A DNA stretch of 29,448 bases from Desulfuromonadales bacterium. Its GTDB lineage: Bacteria; Desulfobacterota; Desulfuromonadia; Desulfuromonadales; BM103. Every line of letters starts with the position of its first letter. The first letter of the stretch is position 1. Below, in pieces: positions 25,386 through 29,448 of this stretch. The DNA is taken from the NCBI GenBank assembly GCA_029859485.1, contig JAOUDB010000002.1, positions 1 through 29,448 of the forward strand, written 5' to 3'. The notes beneath the pieces are model-generated. The model did no database searches, was not told where the DNA came from, and saw only the letters and a list, made by a program, of their open reading frames with translations. The translations under genes and the position numbers were made by a program.

Positions 25386-26875
25386 TGCCGCTCTTGCTTT
25401 GTCGCCCGCTTGCGGGCCTCAGCATAATTCTGCCGCTGTTGCTCTGCGGTTGTATCAGCCTCGGGCCTGATTACGAGACACCGGCAGTCGATGTCGAGCC
25501 GGCCTGGCTCGACATCGAGGACCCGCAGATCTCGGATGAGCTTCCACTGGACCCGGCGTGGTGGTCGAGCGCCTTCCATGACCCCGACCTCGACCGCCTG
25601 ATCGAGACGGCCCTCGCCCAGAACCTGACCGTGCGCTCTGCCGGGCTGCGCGTTTTGCAGTCCCAGCAGCAGCTCGCCATCGCCATCGGCAGCCAGTTCC
25701 CGCAGCAACAGCAGGCCAACGGCTCGGCATCGCGCCAGAAAGAATCCGCGGTCATCTTCGAGAGCTACAACCTTGGCTTCAACCTGGCCTGGGAGGTCGA
25801 CTTCTGGGGCCGCTTTCGCCGCCAGGTCGAAGCGGCCTCGGCTGAACTCGATGCCAGCGTAGCCGACTATGACGGCGCGGTCCTCTCACTGGTCTCACAG
25901 GTGGCGCAGAATTACATCCTGGTGCGGACCTTCCAGGAGCGGATCGAGGTGGCCCGCAAGAACGTTCGCCTGCAAGCGGAGAGCCTACGGATTGCCCAAG
26001 CGAAGTTCGGCGCCGGTGATGTCAGTGAACTCGACGTCGACCAGGCCGAAACCCTGCTCTACAACACCAAGGCCACCGTCGCTGCACTGGAGACCTCGCT
26101 GCAGCAGTTCAAGAACGCCCTCGCCATCCTGCTCGGCAAGCCGCCGCACGACCTGAACTATCTGTTGACGTTCGGAGTCGATATCCCGGCGGCGCCGGCG
26201 GATGTGGCACTGGGGATGCCGCAGGACCTGCTGCGACGGCGCCCTGACGTGCGCAGTGCAGAACGTCGGCTCGCAGGCCAGAGCGCGCAGATCGGCTTCG
26301 CCGTGACCGACCTCTACCCGCATTTCTCGATTGGCGGCTCGGTCGGCACCAGCGCCCTGAGCACCGGTGACCTGTTCAAAGACGACAGCGAGACCTGGAG
26401 TCTGTTCGGCCTGTTCGAATGGAACCTGTTGAACTACGGCCGACTGCAGAGCAATGTTCGTCTGCAGGATGCCCGCTTCCAGCAGCTGCTGGTCGATTAC
26501 CAGAACACCCTGCTGGTCGCCCAGGGGGATGTCGAGAACGCGATCGTTGCCTACCTGAAATCGCACCAGCAGCTCGACGCCTACCGGATCGCCGCGGCGG
26601 CATCCCAGCGCTCGGTTGAAGTCGCAACCATCCAGTACCAGGAGGGGGCGATCACTTTCAACACCCTGATCACCACCCTGGCGTCGAATACCCAGCAGCA
26701 GGACCTGCTCTCGACCACCCAGGGCAGCGTTTTGACCAACCTGGTCGAGGTCTACAAGGCGCTCGGCGGCGGCTGGGAGATCCGCGAGGACCGGGACCCG
26801 GTCGAGCTGCTTCCGGAGCCGATGAAAGCCGAGATGCGCGAACGGACCGAGGCCTGGGATGGTCTCCTCAAATAA
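25382..26875 (+). CDS. NodT/OprM-type outer-membrane efflux lipoprotein
   Basis: The 497-residue product has a lipobox (LPLLLCGC). GPDYETPAVDVEPAWL follows, then two repeated OEP coiled-coil/beta domains, with family hallmarks WEVDFWGRFRRQVEAASAELDAS, LVSQVAQNYILVRTFQERI and LRRRPDVRSAERRLAGQSAQIGFAVTDLYPHFSI. As the TolC-like outer-membrane channel it completes the tripartite pump with the FUSC and HlyD proteins. Length is normal. It is translationally coupled to the adaptor by an ATGA overlap. Confidence 0.93.
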   Translation: MMPLLLCRPLAGLSIILPLLLCGCISLGPDYETPAVDVEPAWLDIEDPQISDELPLDPAWWSSAFHDPDLDRLIETALAQNLTVRSAGLRVLQSQQQLAIAIGSQFPQQQQANGSASRQKESAVIFESYNLGFNLAWEVDFWGRFRRQVEAASAELDASVADYDGAVLSLVSQVAQNYILVRTFQERIEVARKNVRLQAESLRIAQAKFGAGDVSELDVDQAETLLYNTKATVAALETSLQQFKNALAILLGKPPHDLNYLLTFGVDIPAAPADVALGMPQDLLRRRPDVRSAERRLAGQSAQIGFAVTDLYPHFSIGGSVGTSALSTGDLFKDDSETWSLFGLFEWNLLNYGRLQSNVRLQDARFQQLLVDYQNTLLVAQGDVENAIVAYLKSHQQLDAYRIAAAASQRSVEVATIQYQEGAITFNTLITTLASNTQQQDLLSTTQGSVLTNLVEVYKALGGGWEIREDRDPVELLPEPMKAEMRERTEAWDGLLK

Positions 26876-26888
26876 CAAGGTTCTCGTC

Positions 26889-27317
26889 ATGATTCTTACG
26901 AAAATTTTGATAGTTTCGATGATGTTGATCGTAACAACAGCTATTCACGCCTGCGGGATGCTTCTGGCTATGAAATTCTCTTGCCACCGGGATGAGACAG
27001 GTAAAGCTTACGGGGTGTGCAAGCGCATCCTACGTCTTAGCTTTATTGTGATCTGCATGTTCATCGTGTCGCTGATTGAAGTCACGGCCTGGGCACTCAC
27101 ATATTTGAAAATCGGTGCTATTGATGGTTTTGAGAAGGCCATCTATTTCTCAATGGTCACTTATACCACGCTTGGTTACGGTGATGTGTTGCTCGACGAA
27201 AACTGGCGGGTCCTCGCATCTTACCAGGCGGCAAACGGCATCATCATGTTTGGTTGGACCACAGCGATCATCCTATACGCGATCCGAGAAGTCTACTTCG
27301 AGGGTCACGTAGAGTGA
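26889..27317 (+). CDS. Small potassium-channel-like protein (Ion_trans_2)
   Basis: The 142-residue product has hydrophobic segments at about 3-28 and 46-70, a pore loop, and a final TM at about 110-135. The pore carries the K+-selectivity signature TTLGYGD (T93 to D99) in YFSMVTYTTLGYGDVLL. No RCK/TrkA regulatory domain is attached, unlike many bacterial two-TM channels. I chose 26889 since AAGG lies upstream and the TM starts at once; 26859 inside the OMF gene is an in-frame alternative. Placement 13 bp after the efflux genes suggests cotranscription, so it may balance charge along with the antiporters (inference). Confidence 0.82.
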   Translation: MILTKILIVSMMLIVTTAIHACGMLLAMKFSCHRDETGKAYGVCKRILRLSFIVICMFIVSLIEVTAWALTYLKIGAIDGFEKAIYFSMVTYTTLGYGDVLLDENWRVLASYQAANGIIMFGWTTAIILYAIREVYFEGHVE

Positions 27318-27497
27318 GAGTCAACATTAATAAAATCAGTCTTTCTAAAAACTACCATCAATACGATTGTGACCATGATTGTGGTCGGGTAGATATTGGA
27401 GCTGAGCCAGTCCTAAAGCCACAGACGGGTTATGGTTCTCATTGGTTCAGGCATAAGGATGTTTTTGTTGATTTTTAAGCGATATTTTAAATTATTT

Positions 27498-27541
27498 CAG
27501 GACATTCCCATTTTGAGAAACGTACAAACAGGACATTCCCA
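27498..27541. repeat. 13-bp direct repeat, 31-bp period
   Basis: CAGGACATTCCCA occurs at 27498-27510 and exactly again at 27529-27541. The first copy overlaps ATTCCCATTTTGA, whose reverse complement lies at 212-224 near the left edge. The layout resembles transposase-binding repeats at an insertion-sequence end, but no transposase gene remains here. Confidence 0.6.
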
Positions 27542-27647
27542 CTTATATCTACGCTTTTGGGTTGATGTTTAAGATGGGAAAGAAATGTAACTTTCTATTA
27601 TGATTAGATTCCCAATTCCCAACATCTTTAGTTCTTACATCGTAATC

Positions 27648-27745
27648 CCACATGCGTAAGCTTGTGGATGGAAGTACCCGCTGCTCAAGACGCCAGCGGG
27701 CGAGCAAAGCTTGGCCTTTATGATGCCATGGGCGTAAGCCCGTGG
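27648..27745. repeat. Three-hairpin block with two GTAA-loop stems (IS/REP-like remnant)
   Basis: Two related hairpins flank a third. CCACATGC-GTAA-GCTTGTGG (27648-27667) and CCATGGGC-GTAA-GCCCGTGG (27726-27745) share stem ends and a GNRA-type GUAA loop. Between them CCCGCTG (27677-27683) pairs with CAGCGGG (27694-27700). This looks like a REP-type element or the structured end of an IS200/IS605-type element; no transposase or TnpB ORF accompanies it. Confidence 0.55.
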
Positions 27746-27789
27746 TAGTTCACTTCATGAGGGTTCAAGAAAACCTGACATACGAGAAA

Positions 27790-27818
27790 GGCCACCAAGG
27801 ATCGAACCCCTGGTGGTC
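27790..27818 (-). terminator. Stable hairpin downstream of the nitroreductase gene
   Basis: GGCCACCAAGG (27790-27800) pairs with CCCTGGTGGTC (27808-27818), with one mismatch and one G-T pair. It lies 66 bp beyond the stop of the minus-strand nitroreductase gene and has short T-rich tails on both sides, so it may terminate from either direction. Its loop also imitates a tRNA T arm, but no complete tRNA is present. Confidence 0.5.
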
Positions 27819-27883
27819 ATAGTTTTGTGTATTAAGCAGCTTACTGAATACCTCTATCAATAAACTCATCTTTTAGATTAAGC

Positions 27884-28468
27884 TTAAACCCGTTTGATTA
27901 AAACATCCTTCAACAATCGTTTCGGCACAAAGTGGTTCTGGTTTTCATTCCGATAATATTTCACATCCCCTGCAAACGGAACCATTTGCACCTGTTCCAC
28001 CGGAAACCCGAACGCCACCGCATAGATAATTTCATAGTGCTCAGGAATCTCGAGTAATTCCACCAGTATTTTTTTATCCAGGTTGCCGATCATGCATGAG
28101 CCGATCCCCTCTGCTGCCGCGCATATACACATATTCTGCATGGCCAACCCAGCATCTACTTCACGGTAGGTCTGTTTAACTTCCGTATTGCCTAAAACAA
28201 TGATGTAGGCAACAGGACGTTCTACGTCTACCGGTCCATTCCAGTCAGGTAAGTAGCCAGCCCAGCGCATATGCTTATGCACTTTCGCAACCATCTCTTC
28301 TTTGCTAATGGTAATGTAACTGAGTGGTTGCAGATTGGCAGCACTCTGACTCATACGTGCTGCATCCACCAACTCGACCAAAACGTCCTCAGATATTTTC
28401 CGTCCAAAATCAAACCGACGGTAGGAACGGTTCTTCTCAATCAATAGTTTCAGATCTTTAATTCTCAT
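27884..28468 (-). CDS. Nitroreductase-family FMN-dependent oxidoreductase
   Basis: The 194-residue product has the nitroreductase fold. RSYRRF (14-19) is the FMN-phosphate-binding N-terminal motif. SQSAANLQPLSYI, DAGLAMQNMCICAAAEGIGSCMIGN and the C-terminal VAFGFPVEQVQMVPF are also present. The family reduces nitro compounds, quinones or related substrates with NAD(P)H. GGAG sits at proper distance before the ATG on the minus strand. It stands alone between AT-rich spacers and opposes the efflux operon. Codon use is more AT-rich than in genes left of 27 kb. Confidence 0.88.
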   Translation of the reverse strand: MRIKDLKLLIEKNRSYRRFDFGRKISEDVLVELVDAARMSQSAANLQPLSYITISKEEMVAKVHKHMRWAGYLPDWNGPVDVERPVAYIIVLGNTEVKQTYREVDAGLAMQNMCICAAAEGIGSCMIGNLDKKILVELLEIPEHYEIIYAVAFGFPVEQVQMVPFAGDVKYYRNENQNHFVPKRLLKDVLIKRV

Positions 28469-28811
28469 ATTTCACTCCACACAAAAGTATACGACTCTAT
28501 CCACGATCCCAAGGGTACAATTGAGTGCCCACCCACAAAAGTGTTGGTTCAGCGTGGCTAAATGCCGAAAGCGTACTTAAGATGGTTTTCTGTTGGGCAG
28601 CGTACAAAGTGACCTATTTTCGGTGTAATCGGCAAGTGGAATTTGTTAGAAAGGTTGAGTTTTAAAAACGAATTTCAGTCAGGTAGGGAGCTTGATACTT
28701 CTGACTGGGTATTTACTATTTATCCTCTCGCATTGTTTGGAGTGCCTGAAATTGGCTGAAACTTGGAATTATTACTAACCCTGACAAATAGTAAATGGGG
28801 ATGTTAAAAGA
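28469..28811. other. 343-bp AT-rich spacer with short inverted repeats
   Basis: No gene is seen. It contains the nitroreductase promoter (a TATACT box lies a short way upstream of that start on the minus strand, with no convincing -35). It also contains a CAGTCAG/CTGACTG hairpin (28676-28707) and a MITE-like unit at 28711-28796. Confidence 0.55.
28711..28796. repeat. 86-bp MITE-like unit with 14-bp terminal inverted repeats
   Basis: ATTTACTATTTATC (28711-28724) faces GACAAATAGTAAAT (28783-28796), a 13 of 14 inverted match, across 58 bp of non-coding DNA. The same left end occurs singly at 461-474. The size and structure resemble a miniature inverted-repeat element. No clear target duplication is seen. 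Confidence 0.5.
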
Positions 28812-29378
28812 TCACTTTGACTGACTGATGCTAAATGCTCCAATTATTTCTCCGAAAGAGAAGTCGATGGCTTGATCTCCTGGGTAAACCTCCTTGAGCT
28901 TAGCTTTCAGGTCGGGTTCGATTTGCTTTCCGTGGCAAGTCAGACAGGGTTCACCAACTGGGATAGCTTTCATGTAACGGAAAACTTGTTTTCCTCCTTC
29001 GTTTAAAGTCTCATAATATTCAAGGGTCTTAATATCTGCGCCCTTTATGCTGCTTTCCTCGAATGCCTCTAGTGCTTTTCTCTCCCAAACGTCTGGTGCG
29101 TTCCTAGGATTTCTTAATCGAAGGCTTACTCTGCCGATCTTCCACCCTTTTTCTTGAGAAATTCTGTCTGCGATCATCGAGGCTTTCTCGCTGCACACGG
29201 AGATGGCATTTATAGGGCCACCCTCTTTTAGGTTTACAATAAGTTCGCCTTTCAACTCACTGGCAAATTGTTTAATGACCATTTGACTCTCGGAGACACG
29301 ATCTTCTTCAATCGCATATGAACTGACTGCTCCAAAACATCCCGTCAAGAAGATAATTAATAAGCTAGCCTTTCTCAT
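28812..29378 (-). CDS. Periplasmic monoheme DUF3365 (Tll0287-like) protein
   Basis: The 188-residue product has a signal peptide (ASLLIIFLTGCFGAVSSYA). The body contains INAISVCSEKASMIADRISQEKGW and IGRVSLRLRNPRNAPDVWE. A single c-type heme motif CLTCHG (C145, C148, H149) is followed by an IGAFSIS C-terminus. These are hallmarks of DUF3365/Tll0287-like heme proteins, thought to be periplasmic redox or sensor proteins. The internal Cys of the mature part (VCS) is also conserved in the family. AGGAGG precedes the ATG on the minus strand. It is probably a separate transcription unit from the nitroreductase. The lipobox-like TGC within the signal peptide makes a lipoprotein possible. Confidence 0.88.
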   Translation of the reverse strand: MRKASLLIIFLTGCFGAVSSYAIEEDRVSESQMVIKQFASELKGELIVNLKEGGPINAISVCSEKASMIADRISQEKGWKIGRVSLRLRNPRNAPDVWERKALEAFEESSIKGADIKTLEYYETLNEGGKQVFRYMKAIPVGEPCLTCHGKQIEPDLKAKLKEVYPGDQAIDFSFGEIIGAFSISQSK

Positions 29379-29448
29379 GTTGTCCTCCTTTTCGTAGTGG
29401 CTGCAAAAGGGAGCTTACGGAAGATCGTACCTTCGCGCTGCAACCTAT

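Larger units (their letters stand above)
27318..27883. other. 566-bp AT-rich spacer with repeats and hairpins, no clear gene
   Basis: The only longish reading frame (to 27478) overlaps the channel gene and looks non-coding. The stretch holds a 13-bp direct repeat (27498-27510 and 27529-27541) and a block of stable hairpins (27648-27745). A T-arm-like hairpin lies at 27790-27818. Its character suggests a remnant of a mobile element rather than a promoter region. Confidence 0.6.

Noticed and set aside
25985..26890. Long minus-strand open frame (301 codons) opposite the OMF gene
   Set aside because: The plus-strand gene has strong family motifs and coupling to its neighbours; the antisense frame has none.
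27254..27478. 74-codon open frame after the K+ channel gene
   Set aside because: It overlaps the channel gene, has no ribosome site and has a low-complexity His/Asp-rich translation with no family pattern.
27498..27745. CRISPR array
   Set aside because: Only two direct copies with an 18-bp gap, and unlike hairpins; no regular repeat-spacer pattern and no cas genes.
27790..27818. tRNA gene on the minus strand
   Set aside because: Only a T-arm-like segment is seen; acceptor, D and anticodon arms are missing, and the flanks form one long hairpin.

Overview
The window looks like a chromosomal segment of a Gram-negative bacterium. Lipoprotein and Sec signal peptides, several outer-membrane beta-barrels, MlaA/VacJ, a NodT-type outer-membrane efflux factor and a periplasmic monoheme protein all imply a double membrane. 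The gene mix (sensor kinase with periplasmic binding domains, REC-MalT-like regulator, DUF3365 heme protein, short spacers, many 4-bp stop/start overlaps) would fit a marine or sediment Desulfuromonadia-like or other proteobacterial lineage. That placement is inference; no 16S or other phylogenetic marker is present.

Layout: (1) 1-743 holds the tail of an M15/YcbK-like peptidase gene, an intrinsic terminator and an AT-rich, hairpin-dense spacer. (2) 744-11266 is one long co-oriented cluster. It encodes an outer-membrane barrel, a lipoprotein, two tandem DUF3604 (PHP-like) exported proteins, a membrane-anchored parvulin-type PPIase, three consecutive HupE/UreJ-type membrane proteins, a second barrel and a FadL-family barrel. 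(3) 11317-16304 encodes a very large two-component pair: a kinase with two SBP domains, three PAS domains and a HisKA_3 core, and a response regulator carrying a MalT-like ATPase and a LuxR HTH. A strong terminator follows. (4) 16558-19211 encodes a small conserved protein, an alpha/beta hydrolase and MlaA. (5) 19406-27317 encodes two tandem CPA1 antiporters, a complete FUSC/DUF1656/HlyD/OMF efflux system and a small K+-channel-like protein. (6) 27318-29448 is AT-rich and holds hairpins and short repeats, plus two minus-strand genes for a nitroreductase and a DUF3365 heme protein.

Working model: region 2 is the best candidate for an undescribed system. Exported PHP-fold enzymes with intact metal-ligand motifs sit next to a periplasmic foldase and three probable Ni/Co-type transporters, framed by outer-membrane channels and followed by a dedicated ligand-sensing two-component pair. 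The simplest reading is a metal-dependent envelope hydrolase system with its own metal supply, folding factor, outer-membrane uptake route and sensor. The substrate is unknown. Tandem duplication recurs through the window (DUF3604 x2, HupE x3, CPA1 x2, PAS x2), and the AT-rich margins carry inverted and direct short repeats that suggest past mobile-element activity at the edges.
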